Part shown: one piece after another, positions 26,896 to 35,955 of the stretch
Position numbering within the stretch: the first letter of the stretch is position 1
How the letters are laid out: the number at the start of each line of letters is the position of its first letter
Assembly (NCBI RefSeq): GCF_029891575.1
Contig: NZ_JARZHF010000013.1
Span: 1 to 64,000, forward strand
Direction: 5' to 3'
DNA length: 64,000 nt
Source: Salipaludibacillus daqingensis
GTDB lineage: Bacteria; Bacillota; Bacilli; Bacillales; Salisediminibacteriaceae
Notes under the pieces: generated by a model
What the model was told of the DNA's origin: nothing
What the model saw: the letters and a program-made list of their open reading frames with translations, nothing else
The model's database searches: none
Made by a program: the position numbers and the translations under genes

Positions 26896-28146
26896 GTGAG
26901 AAAAAGTTTAGGAATGAAGCAAGGCCTTATTGGAACGCTTGTTTTATTAGCTGCATGTTCCCCATCAGACGACGGAGAAGTCTCGTTTTCTGATGATGGG
27001 TTAGAAGATGCGGTTCAGGAAACAGCAGGAACCGAGGGGGAATTAACCGCAGAAGAGGTAGAAAGCATCGAACATTTAGAAGCAGTTGATGCAGGTATCA
27101 CGAATATCGAAGGCATCGAGTCACTCAACTCGTTGAAAACGATTGACTTTCGTGAGAACGCCATCGAAGATTTCGAACCGTTACTAGCATTAGATCATTT
27201 AGAAGAAATCCATGTAGGAGACGTTTTTTTCACCGAAGATATCGAACAGAACAATGCTATCGAAGAAGTCATGACAAAACTTGAAGACGATGGTGTTGAA
27301 ATCGATGCTAGAACTCGATTGGCCTTTCCAGAACACGACGGTGTTTCGAATGGATTGTTTTATGAAGTTACGCATGATGATCAGACCGTTTATTTGTTCG
27401 GTTCGATCCATGTCGGGGACGAAAGCCTTTACCCACTCCGAGACGAAGTAGAATCGGCCTTTGCTGAATCATCAAGCTTGTCCGTTGAAATCGATATAGA
27501 CGACATTAATGAAATGGAAGCAAGTGCCACCATGATGAACATGGGCTCGTTTCATAATGATGATACTTTAAGAAATTATGTTGAAGATGACACGTTTGAA
27601 GAGATTTCCGGATATTTATCAGAATTCATGATTCCAGCTGAGTATATTGAACAATTTCAGCCTTGGTTCGTTTCCATGTTATTAAACGACTGGGGAAGAG
27701 AACAAACAGACTTAACAGGTGATGAAGGGATTGATCAATATTTCATCGATGAAGCTAATGAAAGAGATTTAGAAATTATTAGTCTCGAAACACTAGAAAG
27801 TCAATTACAAACAATCAGTTCAGCACCACTCGACGAACAAACTGACGGCTTACATGCTACTCTTGATGGACTCGAAATCTATGAAGAAGAAATGGAACAA
27901 ATGCTCAACCTCTGGAAAAAAGGAGATGTAGACGTCTTTGAACACCTTCGTGATAACGATGACGAACATGGAACGGAAATGATGGACATGAGAGACGAAG
28001 AAATGGCCAACCAAATCGTCGACTACTTAGAAAGCGGTAGCGGAGAAAGCTACTTTGTCGTCGTCGGTGCCCTCCACCTAGCAGGTGATACAAGCATTCC
28101 AGGGCTCCTTGAAGCCGAAGGATATGACGTTACATTTGTAGAATAA
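26896..28146 (+). CDS. TraB/GumN-type lipoprotein with LRR-like N-terminal region
   Basis: The product of about 416 residues has a signal peptide and lipobox (VLLAAC), a short LRR-like block (NIEGIESLNSLKTIDF, LLALDHLEEIHVG) and then a TraB/GumN domain. This domain has VYLFGSIHVGDESLYPL and, near the end, YFVVVGALHLAGD; these paired GxxH motifs are typical of the fold (related to Tiki/EreA metalloproteases). It is probably anchored outside the membrane. GTG 26896 has AAGGGG nine bases upstream; ATG 26914 is an alternative. The LRR-TraB combination is not one I know as standard. Confidence 0.72.
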   Translation: MRKSLGMKQGLIGTLVLLAACSPSDDGEVSFSDDGLEDAVQETAGTEGELTAEEVESIEHLEAVDAGITNIEGIESLNSLKTIDFRENAIEDFEPLLALDHLEEIHVGDVFFTEDIEQNNAIEEVMTKLEDDGVEIDARTRLAFPEHDGVSNGLFYEVTHDDQTVYLFGSIHVGDESLYPLRDEVESAFAESSSLSVEIDIDDINEMEASATMMNMGSFHNDDTLRNYVEDDTFEEISGYLSEFMIPAEYIEQFQPWFVSMLLNDWGREQTDLTGDEGIDQYFIDEANERDLEIISLETLESQLQTISSAPLDEQTDGLHATLDGLEIYEEEMEQMLNLWKKGDVDVFEHLRDNDDEHGTEMMDMRDEEMANQIVDYLESGSGESYFVVVGALHLAGDTSIPGLLEAEGYDVTFVE

Positions 28147-28210
28147 GAAACGAACATACTCCTTTGGTAAAACGCAGGTCAATAAGATCCTACGAACATC
28201 AATCATCTTC

Positions 28211-28256
28211 AAAAACCTCTGAACCTAGTGAACTCACTTGGTCTCAGAGGTTTTTC
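28211..28256 (+). terminator. Strong intrinsic terminator
   Basis: AAAAACCTCTGA pairs perfectly with TCAGAGGTTTTT, with additional pairing inside. It ends the TraB-like gene. Confidence 0.85.
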
Positions 28257-28343
28257 TATACTCACGGGAATGACGAGTCATATTTAACTTAGGCTCTTCG
28301 TTTTCGATACTAGACTTAAATAAAAGATCTGAATGGTGTACTT

Positions 28344-28502
28344 CTATAATAAAAAGGAAAAGGAAACAATCACAACAGAAATATAAAAGCCAATGTCAAA
28401 CCAAGCTTTGCTACCAACATTAATAAGATTTATCGCCTTATAGCCGCACCTAGCTATGATAAAGACCCAAGCAATTTGAATGAGTATTTCGGGAATAACC
28501 AA
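28344..28502 (-). CDS. Possible small membrane protein, 52 aa
   Basis: On the minus strand a TTG at 28502 has GGAGGG nine bases upstream and opens a 52-residue frame. It has two hydrophobic segments (EILIQIAWVFIIA and FDIGFYISVVIVSFSFLL) around a short basic loop. The hydrophobic pattern and ribosome site favour a real small membrane protein. No family recognised, and no promoter was identified. Confidence 0.4.
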   Translation of the reverse strand: MVIPEILIQIAWVFIIARCGYKAINLINVGSKAWFDIGFYISVVIVSFSFLL

Positions 28503-28611
28503 AGCCGACGTCCCTCCTTTTTGGTTGGCTGATTTTAACTATGTTTATGTTCCCTAACTAATTGCTATGACAGAAAGTTCATGCATAAATGTAACTATAT
28601 CACTTCCATAA

Positions 28612-28857
28612 ATCATCTCTTTAGAAAGGGTTAACAATGGTTTTACTTTTCTGTTTCCTTCGACAGGTACATTTAGCGATGGGGGAACCTTTTCTGTAGG
28701 TTTAGTCACAGCAGCACGACACGCGACTGGATGGAAGTTAGATATTTTCGGTACAGAAGGAACGTTAGTCATGTCGGAAGATAACAAAGTGCTTGTAGGA
28801 CAAGGACAAGAACCTCTTACAGAAGTAGAACTCATGCCAGATCTCAAAGAAGATTAA
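28612..28857 (+). pseudogene. C-terminal remnant of a Gfo/Idh/MocA oxidoreductase
   Basis: An open frame without a start, closed on the left by TAA (28609-28611), ends at TAA 28855-28857. Its product has TGWKLDIFGTEGTLVM and SVGLVTAAR, the C-terminal strand pattern of Gfo/Idh/MocA dehydrogenases. The NAD-binding half is missing. It is not a copy of the intact gene at 30167, whose corresponding region differs, so it comes from another family member. Confidence 0.65.
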
Positions 28858-28956
28858 CAAATGAGCAAGGTGGCTGCTAATTACTACAATGCCTTTTATC
28901 GCATGTTAACCAATTCCATAAAGCAATCGTGCTAAACGATTTATTTTATATAAACG

Positions 28957-28993
28957 AACCGCATGGCATTCCTAATGGAAGACCATGCGGTTT
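28957..28993. terminator. Terminator-like hairpin
   Basis: AACCGCATGG pairs perfectly with CCATGCGGTT, with a 16-base loop and a short T run. It follows the oxidoreductase remnant and precedes the carboxypeptidase gene. Confidence 0.55.
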
Positions 28994-29123
28994 CATGTCC
29001 CTAACCCTCCGATAAGATAACTACTCTTAAAAAATCTGTTTTTTGAAAACGAATTCATTTATAATGAAGAGAAACGCATAAAGAACAAAAATAGATGAAC
29101 AAGTTGAAAGGTGGTCTAACATC

Positions 29124-30113
29124 TTGAAAAGCAGAAGCATTAGTATTTTTCTTATTCTTGTGATCTTTTTTTCTACTTTTTCAACAGGACACGCTCATCC
29201 GGAGGACAGGCTTCGCTTGAATAGCGAAGCGGCAATTTTAATGGATGCAACAACAGGTCAAATCTTATTTAATCAAAATGCTTCAAAGCAAATGTATCCA
29301 GCAAGCATTACGAAAATGATTACTGGATTGATTGCGATCGAACAAGGAGATTTAGCGGAAACGGTTTCCGTTAGTAAAAAAGCTACCGAAGTTATTGGAA
29401 CGACAGTTTATTTGTTAGAAGACGAAGAAGTAGAGTTAAAACGTCTAGTAAAAGGTCTTTTAATTAATTCTGGTAATGATGCAGGAACGGCGATTGCCGA
29501 ACATCTTGCAGGAAGTGAACGCATGTTTTCTAGCACAATGAATGATTTTGTAAAAAAGATTGGGGTTAGGAATTCAAATTTTACGAATCCACATGGATTA
29601 TTCGATGAAAATCATTATACAACGGCTTATGATATGGCAAAAATCGCGCAATATGCGATGAAAAATGACTTATTCAAAAAAATTGTAGGTACAAGGGAAC
29701 TAGAATGGAATGGTGAGGGATGGGAAACAACGCTCTATAATCATCATCGTCTTATAGATAATTTTGAAGGGGTAACTGGGATTAAAAATGGGTACGTATC
29801 CAAGTCTGGATTCACATTGGTCACTTCTGCGGAACGAAATGGTGTAGAATTAATTGCTGTAACATTAAATGCCGACTCAGCAGATATAGGGTATGACGAT
29901 ACGATGAGATTATTGAACCACGGATTTGACAACTATTTAAACTCAAATCAAGCATACTTAAGTCTATTTAGCAATCCGTTCATTTCTCCAATAAAAGGAA
30001 ATATTCCATCGAATTCTCATCATGGTTTATCTTTTATTGGTCGAGGGTTTGACCTTGAAAGTAATCGACAAATCATGGTACTTATTGAACAACTCTTATT
30101 AGATATTGACTAA
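29124..30113 (+). CDS. D-alanyl-D-alanine carboxypeptidase (S11, DacF-like)
   Basis: The 329-residue product has a signal peptide (about 1-24) and an S11 penicillin-binding domain. It has the active-site SITK (Ser61, Lys64) and SGN (116-118). The third motif, normally KTG, reads KNG (221-223) within GIKNGYVSKSG. These enzymes trim the terminal D-Ala from peptidoglycan stem peptides. The C-terminus is short compared with DacA and ends without the usual amphipathic membrane anchor, as in some sporulation or secreted forms. TTG 29124 has AAAGGTGG nine bases upstream. Confidence 0.85.
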   Translation: MKSRSISIFLILVIFFSTFSTGHAHPEDRLRLNSEAAILMDATTGQILFNQNASKQMYPASITKMITGLIAIEQGDLAETVSVSKKATEVIGTTVYLLEDEEVELKRLVKGLLINSGNDAGTAIAEHLAGSERMFSSTMNDFVKKIGVRNSNFTNPHGLFDENHYTTAYDMAKIAQYAMKNDLFKKIVGTRELEWNGEGWETTLYNHHRLIDNFEGVTGIKNGYVSKSGFTLVTSAERNGVELIAVTLNADSADIGYDDTMRLLNHGFDNYLNSNQAYLSLFSNPFISPIKGNIPSNSHHGLSFIGRGFDLESNRQIMVLIEQLLLDID

Positions 30114-30166
30114 CTACCATATTAAATTTAGCAATCTATTAAACCACTTTTCAGGAGGAATCAATT

Positions 30167-31252
30167 ATGAAAAAGAAGTTGAACGTAGGTATTATCGGTT
30201 GTGGTGGAATTGCACTTGGAAAACATTTGCCTAGCTTGACAAAATTAGAAACAGTGAATATCGTTGCTTTTTGCGATACGATACCGGAACGAGCGAAAGA
30301 AGCAGCTTCGTCTTTTGGAACAGAATCTGCAAAAGTATTTGAGGACTACAAAGCTTTATTGAAAGATCGTTCGATTGATGTCGTTCATGTGTGTACACCG
30401 AACATCTCTCACAGTGAAATATCCATTGCTTCCTTAGAAGCTGGAAAACATGTCATGTGTGAAAAGCCAATGGCGAAAACCGCTGAAGAAGGTCGTCAAA
30501 TGGTGGAAGCAGCAAAACGCACAGGAAAGAAATTGACGATCGGTTACCAAAATCGGTTCCGTACAGATAGCCAATATTTACATAAAGTTACGTCTAGTGG
30601 TGATCTTGGAGAAATCTATTATGCCAAAGCACATGCGATAAGGAGACGAGCTGTCCCAACATGGGGAGTGTTCTTAGATGAAGAAAAACAAGGGGGAGGT
30701 CCTCTTATCGATATAGGAACTCATGCCTTAGATTTAACCTTATGGATGATGAATAATTACAAGCCAAAAGTGATTATGGGGTCTACTTTTCATAAGTTAG
30801 GAAAAAAAGAAAATGCTGCAAACGCATGGGGACCATGGGACCCAAATAAGTTTAACGTGGAAGATTCGGCGATGGGTTTTATAAAAATGGAAGATGGAGC
30901 AACGATCATGTTAGAAGCGAGTTGGGCGCTGAACTCCTTGGATGTAGATGAAGCAAAGTGCTCCCTTAGCGGGACAGAAGGTGGAGCGGATATGAAAGAT
31001 GGTTTACGTCTTAATGGAGAGAAGTATAGTGAATTATTTACGAAAAAAATAGAGTTAGGTGCCGAAGGTGTAGCTTTCTATGATGGAGCAGAAGAGAGCG
31101 ATGCTGATAAAGAAGCTAGGTTATGGATCGAAGCGATTTTACAAGACAAGGAGCCGGTTGTGAAACCGGAAGAAGCATTAGTAGTTACCGAAATACTAGA
31201 AGCAATTTATACTTCTGCTGAAACAGGAGAACCTGTATTTTTGAACAAATAA
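30167..31252 (+). CDS. Gfo/Idh/MocA family NAD(P)-dependent oxidoreductase
   Basis: The 361-residue product has an N-terminal Rossmann fold (VGIIGCGGIALGKHLP), the EKP motif (MCEKPMAKT) and the conserved GPLIDIGTHALDL of the C-terminal domain with its catalytic His. These enzymes oxidise or reduce sugars, inositols or related compounds; the substrate is not clear. AGGAGG lies upstream of the ATG. It stands alone between a carboxypeptidase gene and a shared terminator. Confidence 0.88.
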   Translation: MKKKLNVGIIGCGGIALGKHLPSLTKLETVNIVAFCDTIPERAKEAASSFGTESAKVFEDYKALLKDRSIDVVHVCTPNISHSEISIASLEAGKHVMCEKPMAKTAEEGRQMVEAAKRTGKKLTIGYQNRFRTDSQYLHKVTSSGDLGEIYYAKAHAIRRRAVPTWGVFLDEEKQGGGPLIDIGTHALDLTLWMMNNYKPKVIMGSTFHKLGKKENAANAWGPWDPNKFNVEDSAMGFIKMEDGATIMLEASWALNSLDVDEAKCSLSGTEGGADMKDGLRLNGEKYSELFTKKIELGAEGVAFYDGAEESDADKEARLWIEAILQDKEPVVKPEEALVVTEILEAIYTSAETGEPVFLNK

Positions 31253-31282
31253 GGTAGGTTTGTCATCTCAGGAGACTTTACT

Positions 31283-31328
31283 AACACGTGATTGCCAGTG
31301 CTCTTATGCGCTGACGATCACGTGTTTT
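31283..31328. terminator. Bidirectional terminator between convergent genes
   Basis: AACACGTGAT pairs with ATCACGTGTT around a 24-base loop that has inner pairing. It lies between the oxidoreductase (+) and the GDYXXLXY gene (-). Confidence 0.7.
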
Positions 31329-31333
31329 ATTAA

Positions 31334-31780
31334 TTATTCGTTTCTTATTTCTAAATCTTTAGGTCGAATAGAACCCCAAGGTGCAACATCAACTGTCAGT
31401 TGGAGATCTCTAGCATCCTCTAGTTCTGGACCTAGACCTTGTTCCACATAAAATTGCTCTAGCTGTTCGGTCACAATTCGATTGTCATAGGAGTACCCAC
31501 GAATAGCCCCGAAGAATGGTTCATTTTCAATTTTGTCGATGACAGCAAAACGGTCAGGCCCTTCTTTTATTGTAAAGTAAATAGTGCCTGGCTCAATGGT
31601 GTCCGTTGCTGTTAGGTCGGGATATTGAAGCATGACGTATTCTCCGTAAAAAGGATCGAATGGATCATAAGGTTCCGCACGGAGGACATACGATTCCCCA
31701 AACCATGATATGGCATAAAAGCTAAGGACAAGGATCGAAACAAAAAGAGTTTGAGCGAATGGAAAAAGAAAATTTTTCAT
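31334..31780 (-). CDS. GDYXXLXY domain protein
   Basis: The 148-residue product has an N-terminal membrane segment (about 8-28) and an extracellular beta-rich part with YGEYVMLQY, the family's GDYxxLxY motif with Glu for Asp. These proteins are nearly always encoded with DUF2157 membrane proteins, as here: the two genes overlap by 4 bases. The role is unknown. Confidence 0.8.
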   Translation of the reverse strand: MKNFLFPFAQTLFVSILVLSFYAISWFGESYVLRAEPYDPFDPFYGEYVMLQYPDLTATDTIEPGTIYFTIKEGPDRFAVIDKIENEPFFGAIRGYSYDNRIVTEQLEQFYVEQGLGPELEDARDLQLTVDVAPWGSIRPKDLEIRNE

Positions 31781-32955
31781 GTTATCGCACCTTCTTTCTT
31801 GCGATTAATCCACCAACCAATACCGGAAAGAATAAATAGCAGGAGGGCACCGATTAAGAAAAATAAGGACATGTCCAATCGTTCCCACACATAGATGACA
31901 TAGATCACAAATTGCACAATGATGAAATAGACAAAACCAAGTGTTAGTGATCTTTCTTGTCGTTGTGCCATAATTAAATAAGAAAGTGCTGATAGTTGTG
32001 CAACAATTGCGATACCAATTGCTGTGTCGTCAACTAATAGCAGACCGACGGTACCAAGAATTGCGATCCATGATATCGTACGAAACTTGATAAAACAAAG
32101 TCCGAATATCCCAATACTAACAACGGCTAATAAAATCACTTCTAACCAGCTGAAATCGATAAAAGATAAATTGGCTTCTCCACGTACCCCAAGATAGACG
32201 ATTAGCTGTATCGCACCAATAATTAAGTAGAGTGGACGAAGGATTGGTTCCTTTTGAGGTGCAAGGATTAGAAGGAAAACAAGCGTGAATAATGTCCAGA
32301 TTGGCCATAATGCACTAGTGTAATCAATTAAGCTCCATAACATTAACCCCGAACCAAATAATAAAAGCCAACTGAATACAATTGGCAAAGCTTCTTTACT
32401 GAAGTAAAACCACGCAAGTGTTATAGCGATAAACAATCCCCACTCTACCCAGCTAATCGCTGGAAGGGCAGATGTTAAAACTTGTAATCCGAAAAAGAAG
32501 CCAACCAAAGTATAAGACATGTGTCGCCAATAAAAATAGTGCCCCAAGGCTGCAAGGAACATCGCCCAAGGTAAAACGGAGTTCGATAAGGAAAAGTGGA
32601 ACGTTTGAGCTGTAACAATGATGCTTGCTGCAAACATAGCTAGGCCAATAAGTCTAAACAGGATTGGCCAACCGAATTGTTTTCGTTCGGCAGCGTAACC
32701 AAGACCATAAAAGATCCACATGAGAAGTAATACGAGAGAAACTTTCAACAAGTCAGGCATGAGTTGCCAATTTGCTGCAATAAAGCTAAAAATAGCAAGT
32801 GCCAAGAAAATAAGACTGATCATTAACAGCAGAGGTACTTTCTTCTTTTGTGGTTGCTGTTTCTCAAAAGCCAATATTCGCTCAATGGATGCTTGATCAA
32901 TGAAACCTTCATCTCGCCACTGATACAACTTTCGCTTCATTTCCACGTTCGTCAC
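31777..32955 (-). CDS. DUF2157 multi-pass membrane protein
   Basis: The 392-residue product begins with a cytosolic helical DUF2157 head (LYQWRDEGFIDQASIERI) and continues with a dozen or so membrane helices. It is the usual partner of the GDYXXLXY protein. The pair probably forms a membrane complex of unknown role. GAGGTGACGAACGTG-type start context: the ATG is preceded by GGAGGTGACG. Confidence 0.8.
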   Translation of the reverse strand: MTNVEMKRKLYQWRDEGFIDQASIERILAFEKQQPQKKKVPLLLMISLIFLALAIFSFIAANWQLMPDLLKVSLVLLLMWIFYGLGYAAERKQFGWPILFRLIGLAMFAASIIVTAQTFHFSLSNSVLPWAMFLAALGHYFYWRHMSYTLVGFFFGLQVLTSALPAISWVEWGLFIAITLAWFYFSKEALPIVFSWLLLFGSGLMLWSLIDYTSALWPIWTLFTLVFLLILAPQKEPILRPLYLIIGAIQLIVYLGVRGEANLSFIDFSWLEVILLAVVSIGIFGLCFIKFRTISWIAILGTVGLLLVDDTAIGIAIVAQLSALSYLIMAQRQERSLTLGFVYFIIVQFVIYVIYVWERLDMSLFFLIGALLLFILSGIGWWINRKKEGAIT

Positions 32956-33259
32956 CTCCGTAATGTGTTGTTATCTTTATTATAACTCTTTTTTAACAGA
33001 ATAATTTGAATATTATTCCTATTTAATAAATGCTTAATAGGAATATATGTTATCGTGGTTGAATTTTTTTAAATTTGGCAACTTCAAAGTTGTTTATTCA
33101 ATTGGCATTCACTCCCCTTTTATAATGCACGATAATCTTGTCCTAACTAAACAAGATATTTCTAACCCGTGACAAGTACCGTTCGCAAATTGGAACTCAA
33201 CGACATATGTTATTTATGCGAAGAACTTTTCGCAAAAAGTTATGAAAGGAGGATTCTTC
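32956..33259. other. Intergenic region before the YjcZ-type peptide
   Basis: 304 bases of AT-rich sequence between divergent genes. A CATATGTTA at 33204-33212 fits the -10 of sigma-K/E-type sporulation promoters (CATANNNTA), but no AC-type -35 is found at the usual distance. No other clear element. Confidence 0.3.
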
Positions 33260-33355
33260 ATGTCGTATGCTCATAAACCTGTTAACAACTTTGCATTGAT
33301 CGTCGTCCTGTTTATTTTATTAGTCATCGTAGGAACAGCCTATGTGACTTGGTAA
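33260..33355 (+). CDS. YjcZ family sporulation-associated peptide, 31 aa
   Basis: A 31-residue peptide with a short polar head (MSYAHKPVNN) and then FALIVVLFILLVIVGTAYV, the hallmark hydrophobic core of the YjcZ/SscA family of spore-associated peptides in Bacillaceae. AAAGGAGG lies 8 bases before the ATG, and a terminator follows directly, so it is a single small gene. It supports a spore-forming host. Confidence 0.85.
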   Translation: MSYAHKPVNNFALIVVLFILLVIVGTAYVTW

Positions 33356-33396
33356 ATACAACGGGAATAAAATTTGAAACCTCTTTATGAATGACG

Positions 33397-33424
33397 AGCA
33401 AAGGCAATTCTTGCCTTTGCTTTA
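33397..33424 (+). terminator. Terminator of the YjcZ-type gene
   Basis: AGCAAAGGCAA pairs perfectly with TTGCCTTTGCT around TTC, followed by a short T stretch. Confidence 0.75.
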
Positions 33425-33524
33425 TATACATAGATCATAAGTTAATTAGATACATATAAAGCATAAAATTCGGAGGTGATTAGTATACATACGTTGACTA
33501 AGATTAAATGAAGGAGGAGAAGTG

Positions 33525-34232
33525 GTGAAAATAGTAAGTAAACAAGCAGCAATTGCTTTTATAAACGAAAAATTTCCGAATTGTGATGTTGCGTTATTAG
33601 CTGGAAGTGCTGCAAGAGACGAATTAACTAGCCATTCAGATTTGGATGTAGTGATTCTAGATCAAACACAATCATCCAATTTTCGTCAATGTTTCGTTTG
33701 GCATGATTGGAAAATGGAGACGTTTGTTTATAATCATCCCACATCTCTTTCTTTTGCATTTGATGCAAGTCGATTGGAGGCTATTCCAACGATTCCTCGC
33801 ATGTGTGCTGAGAGAATCGTTTTAAAAGATAATGGATTAGCTTCACAAATAAAAAGTCAAGCGATGGATGCTTTATATAAAGGACCAGTAAAATGGACAA
33901 AAGACAATAAAGAATCCATGCAATATATGATCTCGGACCTACTAGATGATTTAAGAAGCAATATAAATGTGGAAGAGAAAATATTTGTAGCTTATAAGCT
34001 ATTTGATTATGTCGCCGAATTCACACTGAGAGCAAATGGTCATTGGATTGGATATGGAAAGTGGTTGTATCGCTCTTTATTAAATTTTGATGAGCAGTTT
34101 GCAAAACAGCATCTTGACGTTTTTCAGGATTTTATGAAGACTGGAAAAAGTGAGCCTTTATGTACTTTTATAGATAACGTATTAGAACAACATGGTGGAG
34201 AATTGTTTGAGGGGTATATAGATCGCCTATAA
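33525..34232 (+). CDS. Nucleotidyltransferase (Pol beta superfamily) domain protein
   Basis: The 235-residue product has the minimal nucleotidyltransferase motif LAGSAARDELTSHSDLDVV near the N-terminus (GSx9-10DxD), followed by a helical C-terminal domain. It resembles kanamycin-nucleotidyltransferase-like proteins of Bacilli; the acceptor is not known. GTG 33525 is preferred over GTG 33522 because AAGGAGG (33511-33517) lies 7 bases upstream. Confidence 0.72.
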   Translation: MKIVSKQAAIAFINEKFPNCDVALLAGSAARDELTSHSDLDVVILDQTQSSNFRQCFVWHDWKMETFVYNHPTSLSFAFDASRLEAIPTIPRMCAERIVLKDNGLASQIKSQAMDALYKGPVKWTKDNKESMQYMISDLLDDLRSNINVEEKIFVAYKLFDYVAEFTLRANGHWIGYGKWLYRSLLNFDEQFAKQHLDVFQDFMKTGKSEPLCTFIDNVLEQHGGELFEGYIDRL

Positions 34233-34367
34233 AAAAGTGACTCAACGAGCCCAATTTTGAATGTGAAAATTGTGTCGCTTTTATGAATTCGTCAAGGGTT
34301 TTGATTTTTTAGTTATTTTTCATGATATATTTTAAGTAACTTAATATTTAATGCAGAGATGATGAGT

Positions 34368-34426
34368 ATCGCATGAACAAGTCTAAGAGATTTCAGACCT
34401 TAGTCCTGTTTCATGCGATTTTTTTA
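34368..34426 (+). terminator. Leader terminator before the GlpA-like operon
   Basis: ATCGCATGAACA (34368-34379) pairs with TGTTTCATGCGAT (34407-34419, one bulge), with further pairing inside (GTCT with AGAC), then a T run. It ends 47 bases before the GlpA-like start. It could simply end the nucleotidyltransferase transcript 136 bases upstream, or act as an antitermination leader, as the GlpP-controlled glp leaders of B. subtilis do. A possible promoter (TTGATT 34301, TATATT 34326) lies before it. Confidence 0.65.
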
Positions 34427-34473
34427 TTCTCTGAGAAAAAGAGCGTACTAAAACGTAGAGAGGGGATTGGCAA

Positions 34474-35922
34474 ATGTATGATGTAACGATTATAGGTGCT
34501 GGAGTTGTTGGAACAGCGATTGCTCGTGAATTAGCAAAATACGATCTGAAAACAGTCTTAGTTGATAAGGAGAATGATGTATCGAATGGAACAACCAAAG
34601 CAAATAGTGCTATTGTTCATGCTGGATTTGACTGTAAACCTAATACCGAGAAAGCAAAAATGAACGTAAGAGGGAATGAAATGTATGAACAAATGTGCAA
34701 AGATCTGGACGTCCCTTTTAAAAAAATAGGTTCTTTCGTCGTAGCTTTTGATGAAGATGATCTGACCACTCTTGATAAATTGAAAAAGCAAGGAGAAATA
34801 AACGGTGTACCTGGTTTGAAGATTTTATCAAAGGAGGAGGTTGAAAAACGAGAGCCTAATCTTTCAAAAGATGTTATTGGAGCGTTATATGCTCCGTCGG
34901 CGGGAATTGTTGGTTCCTATGAATTAGCGATCGCTTTAGCAGAAAATGCAGCAGATAATGGTGTCAACATTTTATTGAATAGCCCTGTGACAAATATCGA
35001 TAAAACAGCGGAAGGCTTTCAGATTACTGCGGGTAAAGAAACATTGGTGAGTCACTTTGTTATTAACTGCGCTGGCGTTTACGCAGACAAAATCAATAAC
35101 TTCGTAAACAAACCGACGTTTGAAATATTGCCATTTATTGGGGAATATAACTTGTTTGATAAATCAACAGGAGATTTCTTAAATACGATCGTTTTTCAAG
35201 CTCCTTCTAGCAAAGGAAAGGGTGTTGTATCGTTGCCAACGGTAGAGGGAAACTTCTTAATTGGACCAACATCTGAAGGACCGAAACAACCGAATGATCT
35301 TAAGACATCAAGAAATGGATTGCAAGAACTTCGTGAAAAAGGAGCGAAAGTGGTACCGAACTTTCCTTTTCATAAAGTCATTACTTCTTTTGCTGGACTT
35401 CGTGCGAAAGTGGCTCACAACGATTTTATTATCGAAGAATCCGAAACGGCTAATTTTATAAACGTAGCAGCGATTGATTCTCCTGGTTTAACAGCAGCGC
35501 CTGCGATTGCAGAAAAAGTTATGGAAATGCTGAAGGATAAACTCGTTGATCTACAAGCAAACATGACATTTGTTCCTACACGAAGACCTGTGACGAGGTT
35601 TATGGAATCGTCGAACGAAATGAAAGCAGAGTTAATTGGAAAAGATCATCGATACGGGCGGGTAATATGTCGTTGTGAAAACATCACGGAGGCAGAGATT
35701 GTTGATATGATTCATCGACATGCTGGAGCAACGACGGTTGACGGTGTGAAGCGAAGAATTAGGGCAGGTGCTGGTCGATGCCAAGGTGGTTTTTGTGCTC
35801 CTCGAGTGATGGAAATATTAGCAAGAGAAAGGAATGTGGATGTTTTATCTATTGTAAAAGACAAACAAGATTCGTATATCTTAACTGGTGAAACAAAAGC
35901 GACAACTGTTGAATTCGTCTGA
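34474..35922 (+). CDS. GlpA-like FAD oxidoreductase with BFD-like [2Fe-2S] domain
   Basis: The 482-residue product has an N-terminal FAD-binding DAO fold (TIIGAGVVGTAIARELAK) and a C-terminal BFD-like domain with CRCEN and, 30-odd residues later, CQGGFCAP, which bind a [2Fe-2S] cluster. The layout is that of anaerobic glycerol-3-phosphate dehydrogenase subunit A, and related to L-2-hydroxyglutarate oxidases. The downstream partners (a second FAD protein and a DUF1667 protein) are a known three-gene set in Firmicutes. AGAGGGG precedes the ATG. Confidence 0.82.
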   Translation: MYDVTIIGAGVVGTAIARELAKYDLKTVLVDKENDVSNGTTKANSAIVHAGFDCKPNTEKAKMNVRGNEMYEQMCKDLDVPFKKIGSFVVAFDEDDLTTLDKLKKQGEINGVPGLKILSKEEVEKREPNLSKDVIGALYAPSAGIVGSYELAIALAENAADNGVNILLNSPVTNIDKTAEGFQITAGKETLVSHFVINCAGVYADKINNFVNKPTFEILPFIGEYNLFDKSTGDFLNTIVFQAPSSKGKGVVSLPTVEGNFLIGPTSEGPKQPNDLKTSRNGLQELREKGAKVVPNFPFHKVITSFAGLRAKVAHNDFIIEESETANFINVAAIDSPGLTAAPAIAEKVMEMLKDKLVDLQANMTFVPTRRPVTRFMESSNEMKAELIGKDHRYGRVICRCENITEAEIVDMIHRHAGATTVDGVKRRIRAGAGRCQGGFCAPRVMEILARERNVDVLSIVKDKQDSYILTGETKATTVEFV

Positions 35923-35955
35923 TGTGATCAGCTATTTAGAGGAGGGAAAAAGAAA

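Noticed and set aside
33204-33212. A sigma-K promoter for the YjcZ-type peptide
   Set aside because: The CATATGTTA fits a -10, but no -35 is found at the right distance.
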